Assembly (NCBI GenBank): GCA_022036555.1
Contig: CM039120.1
Location: 6,982,179-7,046,178 of the forward strand
DNA from: Microstegium vimineum
Lineage: Eukaryota > Streptophyta > Magnoliopsida > Poales > Poaceae
Direction of reading: 5' to 3'
Length of the DNA stretch: 64,000 nt
Below, one piece after another: positions 21,220 to 33,011 of this stretch. The number at the start of each line of letters is the position of its first letter. Within the stretch, counting starts at the first letter, position 1. The position numbers were made by a program, and so were the translations under genes. Below the pieces are notes generated by a model. That model was given only the letters and a program-made list of their open reading frames with translations, was not told the DNA's origin and made no database searches.

Positions 21220-21609
21220 GAGCGTATAACTTTACGTGCCGAAATTCTCTCCACTGTAGCCGTTACCCCCGAGATAGGCGTACGGTTTCCTCGATCCCCG
21301 CATGTGGAATTGCAATTTAATAATAAAATCCCTCGATTGTAGTACGAACAGTTACAGACCACCTCGATCACCGCGCGTATCTACCGCGGGCCTCTCTACA
21401 TTCTTGCACAGCATGGAACAGAACCCCAAAATGCCCCTGAACAGGATTATAAAAGTTACCGGGATCCACATTGCCTTTTTACCTGAGTCCATTTTCACTT
21501 TCACCTTCCTGCCTTCGTCTTCAACCTCCGGCTGCCCTAAAGAACACAGACTCGAGCAACAGTACTTCTTCGCACTCCAAGGACGAATTAAGCATCTCTC
21601 CGGCTCTAA

Positions 21610-24600
21610 ATGGCGATCCAAGTTGACATCCCGAAGGTAAGATTCATTTCCCATCCAATCCAACCTCTCTGCACAGTTTTTTCTCTGTAAAAACCTGGTT
21701 TTTAATCCCCATTCTTCCTTCTGATTCGTCCCTTTTTCTTCGAACCCTAGGAGCTGTACAATAAAGTGATCATCCCCCTCGCTGGTTCCAATCTTAGCTG
21801 CCTAGGCCCAATGGGCAATCCAGACCCCACCTCCATCATCAATGCAGAAACCAACCGGATACCGCTTAGATCTGAAAGCTTTGGTCTAGGATTGTGGAAA
21901 GATACATTCCGCTCATGGCCTAAGCACACCAAAGGATGGAAAAACTGGTACTTGAGATTGGCCAGGTCACAGCAGGTGTACTGGCAAGAGCGTGGCTTAG
22001 ATCAATGCATTAGGCTCTCAATTGCTGATGCAGAGAGGAATGAGAACTTAATGATAGCAGCTTCATATTTCTGGTCCGACAGCATGAATGCTTTCCTTTT
22101 CAGGCATGGACTGGCTACTCCCACCCTTGCCGATGTCTTCATGCTAACTGGCTTGGATATCACCTCTGCCGATACACTTAGCCTCTTCAACAGAAAAGCT
22201 GAGTATAAAGTGAACACCCGTAGTATCGGCGGCTGGACAGGTTACATTCAGGAACACCAGAAAACCGGATCGGTAACCCAACGGGAGCATGCCATCTTCT
22301 TAAACATGTGGCTGAAAAAGTTTGTCTTCTGCGGCAAAACCATCGGCCCGACCACTATGCACCTCCCTGCGGCCGAACTGCTTGCCAACGGCACAAGGCT
22401 CCCTTTAGGCAGGTACCTCCTCGGGTCAGTTTACCGATTGCTGCACCAAGTATCCAATAAGCTGCTGCTAGGAGAGCCCATCGGCAATCTCGGTGGCCCC
22501 TGGTGGTTTATCAACCTATGGCTGAACGCCCATATGCACAAGGCTCTCGGGTTTGATCTATTTGCCCAACAATTCCCGAGGGACATATCAGAAGACTACC
22601 GATACGATGATGATGAATCGGCAACTCGACCTCCGCTTAACTTTGGAGAAGCCGTCATAATGCTGCCAGGTACTGATGCCGATAGGGAGCACTTCGGCTA
22701 TTATTTCCAGAAGTTCTACAACGGATTTCCCTCCTCGGAACGGGCCTGGTGGCCATATCTCGACGAACACAACCAGTTTCCGTTGCTGTTCAGCCTGTCT
22801 GACATGAGCTTGTCTGAGAACCAAGCAATTATGAGGGCCAGCATCATCCCCGAGCTCTTCCAGTAAACATCTTTAGATCTGGAAAAAACGCCCCACCGTC
22901 GTACGAGTTTTACTATCCATCGGCAGCGGCAAGACAACTGACATTTGGCCAACTGCCGATCAAGCTGTGCTACTCCAGGGTAGTAAGACCCAGGCAGACA
23001 ATCTCCAGCAATCTAGAGTGGAGCAAAGTCATCAGCCTCCCTGCCGATGCCGATCTGTCAGACCTTGACTTGTCCTCCTGGTCGCCAACCTCCTTCATCA
23101 CCAACGAGTTCAAGTCTTGGTGGCAAAAATGGAAGTGCCAACTACTCGCCAAGTCTTCGCACTATTATCGGCACTTGATCGACGCTGATTACCTTATTCC
23201 CAATGACGCAGTAAGTCTGCTATCCGATGTACTTTCATTATTTTATTTGTCATCGGTATCAACACTTAACTCTTTTGCACCTTTGCACTTGACAGGCTGA
23301 TGATCCAGTCCCCACAATGAGCAACAGCGGTAGACCCTTCAATCTTTGGATGATGGGCCCTATATCGATCATCGGCAACAAAGCTCCGACGTTGGCTGCC
23401 TTCACGCCTCAACAGGTACCTACGCCGATGCCTACAACAGCTCAGGCTACATCGGTTGCCGCCATTGCCCTGACGCAAACTTATGTAGTAAACTCATCTT
23501 TACTTGTACCGATCACATGCTGTTTCATCGGCAACATTTATCTTGCATAACTCGCTTTGTATTTTCAGGCACTATGGTCATCGGCATCTGCTTCCAGAAT
23601 ACAAATGACTTCTAGCCCTGTTGCCGATGCCCCCCGGTCTTCATTCAAGCGGATCGGCTCCCCTGCTGCTGCGCCGACGAAGAAGAGGCGCTTGAGGCTG
23701 GCTTCTCCTCCGCCATCGGCTCCAACTGCACCATCAGCTGCCGATGCGTCACCAGCAAGACTGCCTCTGACCCCAGTCGCACCACCTGCCGGCGGGTCAT
23801 CAGCAGAACCTCCATCGGCTTCTGTGCCGGATCAACCGATGGATGACGCCCCCGGCCAGGAGATAATAGCTGTTGCGACGACCGAAACGGCATCGGCATC
23901 GGCAATACCGAATGAAGAAACAACTCCCGCAGCGGCGAAGGTAGCATCGGCATCAGCATCGCCAGCCAGACTACCTGGCGAAGGAACCACTCAACCTTCC
24001 GTACCAGCAACGACGTCGGCATCGGCACCGTCGACCCAAGTCCCCGATGTCAGAACGGAACCGCCACAAGGAGCTGCCACTACATCGGAGGTGACGCCGG
24101 CTACAACTATACCAGCACCAGCGGCATCGGCTGCCTCTCCAACAAGGGTCCAATCATCGGCATCCGCTGCCGATGTTCAGGATGAAGCTGGACCATCCAG
24201 TATGCCAAGTCCGAGGCAGGAGATCCGCTTCAAGACGGTAAGTCGATCACCTCAAAGTTTAGTTTTACAATCGACATATTTGAACCCCTGTTTTCAGGCC
24301 CAAGACTCTCCAGACAGCCTCTTCTCCTACAGCCTAAACCTTCAGAACGAAGATGAGCGCCAAGGCCGCCTCCAAGCAGACAGTCTATTCTCTTTTGCCG
24401 TCAACGTCCCCGATGACGATGAAGAGGAAACTCCAACCCGGCTCTATCGGCAGAAGTCAAGTCCAGACTTGAAGAATTGCTTTCTTTGCTGCTACAAGAT
24501 ACCTCTCTACTCGTCCAGGACTCATCGGCGGCAAGGGTAATATTCAAGGACATCCAAAGCCATCTTCCCGCCAATGCAGCAGAAACCATCCTCCAGGCAG

Positions 24601-25040
24601 CTTCTATTGACATCAAACAAATCCAGTACCAGAGGCTCACTCGTCGCATTGCCGATAGAGCGGCCCAAGCCAAGAGCGAGGATGAGAAGCTCAAATTCAA
24701 ATGCCTTGCCGATGAGAAGCACAGAAGCATTGGTCAAGCCAAAGTTTCCATCGGCAACCTTGACCAGAAAATCCATCGACTGTCGGCAAGGAAGGAGGAG
24801 CTACTGGCGGAGCTGCAAAAGGTTGAAGAGGATCTAACGGCTGCCAACCAACAAAAGACCCAACTGTCCGACTCCATCGGGGCTTTACAACAAGAAAGAG
24901 ATCATAATGCCCGTCAAGCCATCCTATGGAAGAAGAAGATCAAGCCGGTTGAGGGTTCTGCCGATGCCGACGCCAAGGAGTTAGATGAAATAGATCAAAT
25001 TCTCCTGCGTGCGATAACAGTCATCCACTCCTTATTCTAA
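21610..25040 (+). pseudogene. Antisense plant-mobile-domain (PMD) gene of E, five exons, near-intact
   Basis: Inferred exons: 21610-21636 (MAIQVDIPK), 21751-23210, 23296-23487, 23569-24237 and 24298-25040, with GT..AG introns at the same places as in C. Exon 2 encodes an undamaged PMD (KGWKNWYLRLARSQQVYW, YFWSDSMNAFLFRHGLATPTL, then DVFMLTGL) up to a one-base frameshift near 22855 that yields a TAA at 22864. The frame then continues (VNIFRSGKNAPPSYEFYYPS to LIPNDA). Exon 4 is a long Ala/Pro/Ser/Thr-rich linker with a KKRRLRLAS basic patch. Exon 5 has a frame break near 24440, then a coiled coil (SARKEELLAELQKVEEDL) and KKKIKPVEGSADADAKE. It ends 118 bp from the convergent pol end. The PMD itself could still be made as a 370-residue protein. 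What the protein does for the element is unknown. Confidence 0.82.
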
Positions 25041-25157
25041 TGCTTGTTGTATCGGCAAGGATGTAACCTGATACTTAATCCCGTCTTGTAATATAACTCT
25101 AGTTCGTTTTTACCGATGTTTTTATAAGTTTTCTTTTCATCGACATTTGACTGAGCA

Positions 25158-28100
25158 TTATGCATCTACCCATAAGCTAGGGTAATATTTCTTTAAGTAC
25201 TTGCCGTTGATCGCCCTGGAAAATACCACTCCCTCGAGGGTTTCCAAAATATACGCATTACCCGGAGCAGACTGTTTTATCCGATAAAGACCTTCCCAAT
25301 TAGGGGACCACTTTCCAAACTTAGAGCTCTTAGTCCCAATCGGTAAAATCAACTTCCAAACCAAATCGCCATCGGCAAATTCCTTTACCTTTACTTTCTT
25401 ATCATACAATCGGGCAACCCTCTTCTTGTTCTCTTCAATACTAATTAATGCTCTCAACCGATGACCTGCCAAATCTTCTAACTCATCCTTCATCAGAGTA
25501 ATATAATCATCGGTCGTCAACTGATCCTGAAAAGATAATCGCCTAGAACCAGTTTTAATTTCCTAAGGTAGGACAACATCGTGTCCATAAACCAACTGAT
25601 ACGGCGAGACCTTGGTTGCACCATGACAAGCCATCCGATATGACCATAAAGCTTCGTTCAATACCGTGTGCCACCTTCTGGGGTTTTCCTCAATCTTGCG
25701 TTTTATAAGCTTAATGACTTCTTTATTAGTCGTTTCAGCTTGACCATTAGCTTGAGCATAATAAGGAGAAGAATTTAACACCTTGAAACCCATGCTAGCA
25801 CCAAAGTCATCAAACTCTCCCGACGTGAACATGGTTCCTTGATCGGTAGTGATAGTCTGAAGAATACCGAATCGGTAAATAATGTGCTCCTTAACAAAAT
25901 CCACCATATTTGCCGATGTTACCTTCTTCAAGGGGATTGCTTCAATCCACTTGGTAAAGTAATCGGTAGCAACAAGTATGAATTTGTGTCCCTTGCTCGA
26001 CGGCGGATAAATCTGGCCGATGAGATCAATAGCCCATCCTCTGAACGGCCAAGGCTTGATTATAGGATTCATTGCCGATGCAGGTGCCCTTTGCACATTA
26101 CCAAACTTCTGACAGTCTTGGCACCCTTTGAAATAATTGAAGCAATCTTCCAGGATTGTTGGCCAATAATATCCATTCCGCCTAATCATCCACTTCATCT
26201 TGAATGCCGATTGATGCGCTCCACATACACCTTCATGGATCTCACCCATCAACTCTTTCGATTCTTCTTTGCCAAGACATCTAAGTAAAACCCCATCAAT
26301 TGTCCGATAATACAACTCATTATCAAGGAGCACATACTTAGTGGCTTGGAACTTTAGACGCCTTTCAACTTTCCTGGATGGATCCCTCAAGTAGTCGGCA
26401 ATCCCCTTTCTCCAGTCATCGGCAACCATTACCGATGTCGTGACTTCCTGAATCGGCTGATATCCTGAGGCATTCTGTGCCAACCGATTGGTCTCTTCAT
26501 TATGCAACCTTGGAATGTGCTCAAGGCGGTATTCTTTGAACTCCTTTAACAACCGCAAACACCGCTCATGGGCTGCAATTAGCACTTCACTTCGGCATTC
26601 ATATATCCCGATCAACTGATTAATCACCAACATGGAATCACCGAAGATTTCAACAGCATCGACACACACTTCCCTGAGTAGTTCCAACCCCTTAAGCAAA
26701 GCCTGGTACTCAGCCTGATTGTTTGTCGAAGTAGCAACAATCGGCAATGAAATCTCATACCTCTGTCCTCGAGGTGAAATCAACAGAATACCGATACCTG
26801 CTCCATCCTTGCATGTAGACCCATCAAAGAATAGAGCCCAAGGAGCAATCTCAACAAAGCTCACCATATTGCAGTGCTGAGTGACAAAATCGGCCATTAC
26901 CTGACCTTTAACAGCCTTTGTCGATTCATACCTTAGGTCAAACTCTAATAGTGCCAAAATCCACTTACCGATTTGTCCACTCAAAATCGGCATTGACAGC
27001 ATGTACTTAACCACATCATCTTTGCAGACAACAGTGCATTCGGCCGACAGTAAATAGTGTCTTAATTTAATGCAAGAGAAGTATAAACATAAGCACAATC
27101 TTTCTATGGCCGAATACCTGGTTTCAGCATCCACCAATCTTCTGCTCACGTAATATATTACACGCTCTTTCCCCTCAAACTCTTGAATTAAAGTTGATCC
27201 GATAACAACATCATCGGCAGACAAATATAACCTGAAAGGCTTCCCGTGTTGAGGTGGAACTAAGACTGGAGGATTTACCAAGTATCTTTTAATCTCTTCT
27301 AAGGCTATCTGCTGCTCTTCTCTCCATATAAACTCTTGATCGGCTTTCAACTTTAACAGAGGACTAAAAGATTTAATCTTACCAGACAGATTGGATATAA
27401 ATCTTCTAATGAAATTAATCTTGCCAATCAGAGACTGCAACTCAGTATTGTTTGTGGGAGCAACTACCTTGTTAATTGCATCAATAGATTTTCTACCGAT
27501 TTCAATGCCTCTCGATGCACCATGAAGCCTAGAAACTGCCCTACCGATACGCCAAACGCACACTTGTTAGGATTCATCTTCAACCCATGCTCCCTCGTGC
27601 ACTCCAATATTTTTCGCAAATCGGCAAGATGCTTTTTGAAGTCTCCAGACTTAACCACCACGTCATCGATGTAGATTTCAACTATTGTGCCGATATACTT
27701 ATGAAAGATAAAATTCATTGCCCTCTGATAAGTAGCACCGGCATTCTTCAAGCCAAAAGTCATGACTACCCACTCAAACAAGCCAACGTGACCTGGGCAT
27801 CGGAAAGCAGTCTTGGATATGTCTTCTTCAGCCATGAATATTTGATTGTACCCAGCATTACCATCCATGAAGCTAATAACTTGATGTCCAGCGGCAGCAT
27901 CGATCAGCAGATCGGCAACGGGCATCGAGTAACCATCCATCGGCGTAGCTTTGTTCAGATTCCTGAAATCAATGCAAACACGAAGTTTTCCATTCTTTTT
28001 ATACACAGGAACCACATTAGAGATCCAGTCGGCATATCGGCATTGCCGAATAAATCCAGCCTCGACCAACTTGGTAATCTCAGCCTTAATATCGGGTAAG

Positions 28101-28393
28101 ATAGTAGGATTGCATCGGCGGGCCGGCTGCCGATGTGGCTGAAAACCAGACTTAATGGGTAACCGATGTTCAACTATCGATCGGTCTAAACCAGGCATCT
28201 CTGTATAATCCCAAGCGAAACAATCTTTATTCTCTTTTAATAAATCAATTAACTGCTGCTTACATTGGGAATCTAACTTAGCACTAATAAAAGTAGGCCT
28301 AGGTTTACTACCATCGCCGATGTCGACCTCGAGCAAGTCATCGGCAGACGTGAAGCCCTGCCCCAATTTTCCATCATCGGCGAACTGATCCAT
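25158..28393 (-). pseudogene. pol: Tat element E pol: RT, RNase H, integrase
   Basis: The frame starts at ATG 28393 (MDQFADDGKL), which overlaps the stop of the protease frame (TAATG). RT motifs: LRVCIDFRNLNKATPMD, FMDGNAGYNQIFMAEED, catalytic YIDDVVV. A one-base deletion near 27520 (FLGFMVHR) shifts the frame. Next come the RT-linked RNase H (QHGKPFRLYLSADD, RVIYYVSRRLVDAE) and a second RNase H with FFDGSTCKDGAGIG, NQAEYQALLKGLELL and FGDSMLVINQL, the extra archaeal-type RNase H known in Tat elements. The integrase follows: zinc H2C2 (HEGVCGAHQSAFKMK, CFNYFKGCQDCQ), catalytic AIDLIGQI, TTDQGTMFTS and NGQAETTNKE. A TAG for Trp at 25563 precedes EIKTGSRRL and the C-terminal domain. One frameshift and one stop in about 1,080 codons: recently lost. 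Confidence 0.9.
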
Positions 28394-29226
28394 TAAGACT
28401 CCTCCTCAGGACCGACTGCTTGGGTCGGTTTGATGCGGTAATCGGCGACTTTGAGGAACTCTTTATCCCAGGCTTCGCCAGATATGCACCTGGTCTGCTC
28501 ATAAGTGTCCAACTCTGCCGATGCAACAGTAGATGGGGCCTCACCGCGGACGACTTCAATTCTATCCCCGATCCACTATACCAGGCTCTGATGCATAGTA
28601 GAAGGGATACAACAATTAGCATGGATCCAATCCCTCCCGAGGAGCAAGTTGTAGGTGCCCTTGCCGCTGATTACAAAGAACGTTGTCAGCAAAGTCTTAC
28701 TACCGATGGTTAAGTCAACACATATGGCTCTCATGGCGGTTGACACATTGCCTTCGAAGTCCTTGAGCTTCATGTCAGTCTCGACCAAATCCCGATCGCC
28801 TTTGCCAAGCTTTCTGAATACAACGTAGGGCATTATATTGATCGATGCGCCACCATCCACTAGCATTTTGGTCATCGGCTGACCATCTACTTTGCCCTTG
28901 ACAGACAGAGCCCTTAAGTGCTGCCTCTCATCTTCGGCAGGCTTCTCGAAGATAGCCGCCATCGGGTCCAGCACCAATTGTGCCATATCAGCAACCTCTT
29001 CATCATCGCTGACAGGCGCCATGAACTCCATCGGCAACATGACAACCATGTTTATATCTGCCGATGGGCCCCTGTCCTTACGCTTCGGCCTCCATTGCTT
29101 TTCTTCCGAGGGTTCAGCACTGTCATACAGGTCGTCGCGGCGCTGGCGTTGAATCCTCCTCTTCTGGGTTTTAGTCAAACCCTTAGGGCACTAGGGAGGA
29201 AGCTTGGTCTTCCAGACAGGTTGATG
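28394..29226 (-). pseudogene. Tat element E protease region
   Basis: Encodes KGLTKTQKRRIQRQRRDDL, then an acidic stretch and an aspartic protease with MLVDGGASINIMPY (DGGA in place of the usual DTGA) and TYNLLLGRDWIHANCCIPS. A TAG at 28576 (QSLV*WIGDRIEV, Gln in C) separates a tail ending EEES then TAA, which overlaps the pol ATG. A further TAG falls within LPP*CPKG near 29190; C reads Trp two codons away, so this region is partly decayed. The protease would cut the gag-pol polyprotein. Confidence 0.8.
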
Positions 29227-29931
29227 CTACTTCCCACTGCTTACATTGGCACTTCTTCCGATGTTGGGATCTCTGGAGAATCTCTCTTCGTCGGGCACTC
29301 TAGCATTAGCCATCTCCTCCAGCTCCCTCTGGTCAACACGCCTGCCAAGCCGATCATGGGCATTGAGCTTGCCCCCCAATCGGTCATGTGCCGATCTGTT
29401 TTCTCTGAGCGGCCTAGCGTACCTGGGTGCCTGATCATCAAAACAAGGTCGCTTACCTGACCGATCGGTTGCGTAGTACCCATTGCATTCTGGACAGTTA
29501 TCGGTAGTGGGCAGCTTGATGCCTTCCTCCCAGCAATGAACGAAGAAGGGACACCTCCAGTGGTCTTTATGTCGAAGCCATTCCCGATGCTCTTCCTCCT
29601 CTTGCCGATACTGTTCTTCACGTGATTGCCGATGATATCGCCTTGGCTGTTTGTGAGTAATTACCACTCCGGGAGCCCTGTTGGCGCTGCTACCTTCATC
29701 GGCAACTTTCTTACCCTTTCTGTCATCGGCAAACCTTCTTGCGTTGTGCTTAGGCACTTGGTAGTCAGGATCTACTGATGAGTTTCTTCTGGCAGCTTCC
29801 GATGTCAGCACTTTGGTTTTTTCACTGATCTCCACCATGTTGTTTGGGAACGGGTGCTGATCTATCTTCATCGGTTTTTGGACTTTAGAGTTTTCAAACT
29901 TGATACGCCCAGACTCGATCTCTGACTGCAA
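29227..29931 (-). CDS. Tat element E gag C-part with unusual Cys/His motif
   Basis: Lies between two in-frame TAG codons, in the same frame as the gag part upstream. It is basic, rich in Arg/His/Glu (YHRQSREEQYRQEEEEHREW), with a compact WRCPFFVHCWEEG and DNCPECNGYY pair, six Cys/His residues spaced like a zinc ribbon. The same motif is intact in C (42625-43353). This suggests an RNA-binding or packaging role in place of a classical knuckle. That is inference from composition and spacing. Confidence 0.65.
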   Translation of the reverse strand: MQSEIESGRIKFENSKVQKPMKIDQHPFPNNMVEISEKTKVLTSEAARRNSSVDPDYQVPKHNARRFADDRKGKKVADEGSSANRAPGVVITHKQPRRYHRQSREEQYRQEEEEHREWLRHKDHWRCPFFVHCWEEGIKLPTTDNCPECNGYYATDRSGKRPCFDDQAPRYARPLRENRSAHDRLGGKLNAHDRLGRRVDQRELEEMANARVPDEERFSRDPNIGRSANVSSGK

Positions 29932-32169
29932 CTACTGCCTGAATACTTTGCAGTCATTGGTACTATGTGAGGTTGCATTATGCCACTTGCAGTACCTAAT
30001 CTTCTTGAGCTCTTCGGCCGATGGAATCACTTGATTGGGCGCCAACTTGATTCGCCCCTCTTGCAGCAATAGGTCAAACATCCTATCGGCCTTGGTGATG
30101 TCAAAGGTGAACCTCTCAGTTTCTTTCTGGCCGAACGGACAAGACACAGACTTCTTATCCTTCACCCATTCGGCTGCATCGACATTCAGTTCTTCATCCG
30201 ATCCAGAGTCTTCTTCTTTCCCGATGAAGGTCACCTTCTTGTTCCAAGTCTTCCTGGGCTCAAAGGCTTTGACATCTTGATCGGCAATCCTCTGCACCAG
30301 GTGACTTAGGCTCTCAAACTCTTGGGACGCGTACTTGTCCTTGATGTGCGGCAGTAACCCTTGGAAGGCCAAATTTGCTAGTTGCCGATCATCAAGCACC
30401 AGACTGTAGCACTTGTTCTTCACGTCCCGCAGCCTCTGTACAAAACTTTCTATCGATTCGTCATTGCGTTGCCTCATCTTAACCAAATCAGTGAGCTTCT
30501 TTTCATGTATGCCAGCAAAGAAGTATTTGTGAAATTGCCTCTCCAGATCGGCCCATGTAATTATAGAATTTGGAGGCAATGATATGAACCATGTGAATGC
30601 CGATCCAGACAATGACGAAGAGAACAGTCTCACCCTTAATTCCTCCCTGCTGGCTGCTTCTCCGCACTGGATAATGAAGCGGTTGATGTGCTCCATTGTT
30701 GACGTGTCGTCTTGGTCGGAGAACTAGGTAAAATCGGGCACCTTGTACCGATTTGGAAGAGGAATCAAGTCATATGCAGGCGGGTACGGGGTCCGATAGG
30801 AGTATGTGTTGACCTTAGGCTTGATACCGAATTGCTCCTTCATGACTTCAGCAATCTTGCCGACCCAGTACGCGTCCTGCTCTTGCCGACTCATAGGCTG
30901 ATTATCGACTGGTGGAGTCGGCTGACGCGCCTCCTGGAGATGTGCAGTAGTCGTGGGTGCAGCACCAGTCATCTGGACGCTATGCATCGGCTGACTTGCC
31001 GATGGATAGATTGACATGCTTGGCAGAGTCGGCTGATGCGCCCCTTGAAGATATGCAGTTGTCGCAGGCGCAACATCAGTCATCTGCATGCTATGCATCG
31101 GTTGACTTACCGATGGGTGATTCGGCATACTTGGCGGAGTCGGCTGAACTGTCACATTCATCGGTTGTTGTACCGATGATCCGCCTTGAATGTAAGCTGG
31201 GCCTCCATAATAATACATCGGTGCGCCAGGCTGCTGAGCTGGTGGCTGGTTGACCCATCCAAGATTATAAGGCATCGGCATGTGACTTGCCGATGGTTGA
31301 TAGCTGACCGGAGCATGCGGCTCTTGAATCTTAGAGCAATTGATCACCAGATTACCTTGGGGCATCGGTACTCCAGCTTGAGAGTTTGCCGCCAGAGATT
31401 GACTGCCTGTGGTTATGATGTGATGCAACGGCACAGAGCTTGCCGATGGTGGCATCAGAGGTATCTTGGGGATTACTTGGAGATCATCTGATGGCACTTG
31501 TATGGTTGGAGCAGGCGCAGAGTTGTGCATCATATGAGCCATCAGCTGTGGCTGTGCTGCCGATGCCGTAGAGTTCTTCCAGGCTGAACCGTCTCCCTGC
31601 ACCAGATTAGAGCCAGCATACAGATTCGGAGGCATACCGTATCCCCACCAGTTAGCGGGGGCTGGTCCTGAAGTTGCCGACGCGGCTGGATCTGCGTTGA
31701 ACTTGGTAGTATCGCCGGCATTCGGTCTTGGTGATGTAGCCACATCGGCAGATGGTTCCACAGGGGTGGAAGACGCCATCTGAGCTGCCGATGGGCTTGC
31801 AGATGCCAATCCAGGTTGATGGTACGCTGGACCGACATATCGTGGTGCATGTCCTTCTTTGAATGTTTGTGCGATAGCATTGTAGATAGTATTGGACAGC
31901 ACGCTAGAGTGGTTAATCAAAGCTTGACTTACAGCGGCATTAACCATCTCTTGTAGTTTACCAGGGTTGGCGTCGTACGTGACCTGCCGTGGCAACGGCG
32001 GATCTTGCTTCTGAATTGCTTCGCCACTCCTGCTGAGGCTGAAGGATTTGAGATACAGCTGTCTATATTCCTCCATAGCCCGCTCCATGGCCTGCTTCTG
32101 ATCATCTTTCAGATCGGCCTCAGACACTTCAATGACATTCCTCTGGTTAACATCGGCGTGATCAGCCAT
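29932..32169 (-). pseudogene. gag: Tat element E Gag
   Basis: The start is ATG 32169 (MADHADVNQRNVIEV), about 27 nt after the primer site; the ORF upstream of it is only leader. The first 500 codons hold a conserved helical N-part (EADLKDDQKQAMERAMEEYR) and a long Pro/Gln/Met/Ser-rich, repeat-like region (SMSIYPSASQPMHSVQMTG occurs twice in similar form). A TAG at about 30724 (DFT*FSDQ; Lys in C) precedes the Retrotrans_gag domain (INRFIIQCGEAASREELRVR, FTWFISLPPNSIITWADLE, DESIESFVQRLRDVKNKCYS). A CX2HX4HX4C knuckle (CKWHNATSHSTNDC) ends it, followed by FRQ and TAG. One private stop, one stop shared with C. Confidence 0.87.
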
Positions 32170-32195
32170 GCCGGATGTGTAGATTTGTATAATTA

Positions 32196-32214
32196 GGTCC
32201 CACCGAGCGTGCCA
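32196..32214 (-). promoter_or_regulatory. Probable primer binding site of E
   Basis: The minus strand reads TGGCACGCTCGGTGGGACC, starting seven bases after the LTR end; C has the same with two changes. The TGG start fits a tRNA 3' CCA, but I cannot name the tRNA. Confidence 0.6.
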
Positions 32215-32221
32215 AAAGAGG

Positions 32222-33011
32222 TGTTGACACAAAAAGCGTCAAATCTGTGAACACCTCGGGCTATTAACCAAAGCTCGACGTCGAGGGTGTGCCAGTCGAT
32301 TTGACCAATAAATCGACAAGGATGATAACTATGACAAACTGAACGAGACGACAGCGATGCGCCCGGACGTCAAGGCTCAGATTGATCACGGATAACTAGA
32401 GCAGAGCTAGACGAGGCAAACAGCGATGCGCCCGGATTGCCAAAGCCTAGAGGTACTCCCACGCGGAACTAACAAGGATTTGACGGAGATCAGGGTGATG
32501 CAGCCTGTCGAAAGCTTGAAGAACTCGTTGATAACTATAACTAATGCATAAGAAAGGGTAAATTGCGATAAAAGTAGGATAAAAAGTAGAATTGGTTTAT
32601 TTTTGATTGGATTGATTGTTTATTCCATAGCCCTCGGGCACATATTTATACTCCCGCATGGAGAGTTTTACAATGACACGACACATATCTTTCCTAAAAC
32701 AAACCCCTACTTTAAAGGAAACTGACTCGCGTAGGAGCCGGATAACAATATTTATTTCCTAAACAAACACACCTATTTTAAAGGAAAATAAGCGACCCAT
32801 GCAAGAGTCGGACTCAAACTACTATAATAATACTGGCACAGAACACCAGTTTCCTTATACTCCTCGATAGAAACTTTCCATCGGCAGACCCTTTTAATCC
32901 GCACCTTCCTTCTTTGGCCCTCCGTTACTGCCAAGTACTAAGTCACGCCCATCGGCATCGGCAATATTTTCCCGATTGGCAATCGGCAGCATCTTTCATC
33001 GGCAATCGGCA
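32222..33011 (-). repeat. 5' LTR of E, outer 290 bp deleted
   Basis: Matches 20119-20908 or so of the complete copy, with few differences after the first 80 bases. Similarity stops inside the ATCGGCAATCGGCA array, where D sequence (TCTATGCAGAG) begins. Confidence 0.9.

Larger units (their letters stand above)
20119..33011 (-). mobile_element. Element E: Tat-lineage gypsy element, innermost layer, 5' LTR truncated
   Basis: Same organisation as C. Minus strand: LTR (33011-32222, incomplete), primer site, gag, zinc-motif linker, protease, RT, RNase H, integrase. Plus strand: PMD gene 21610-25040. Then polypurine tract and complete 3' LTR (20119-21202). LTR copies are nearly identical beyond the first 80 bases or so, and coding damage is light, so it is young. 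No target duplication can be seen because a deletion removed the outer end of the 5' LTR and about 155 bp of D. Confidence 0.9.

Noticed and set aside
23645..24028. Minus-strand ORF of 127 codons in E
   Set aside because: Mirror frame of the Ala/Pro/Ser-rich exon 4 of the PMD gene.
20119..33011. Target site duplication for E
   Set aside because: The right end is deleted, so no duplication can be shown. Other signals support E as an inserted element.
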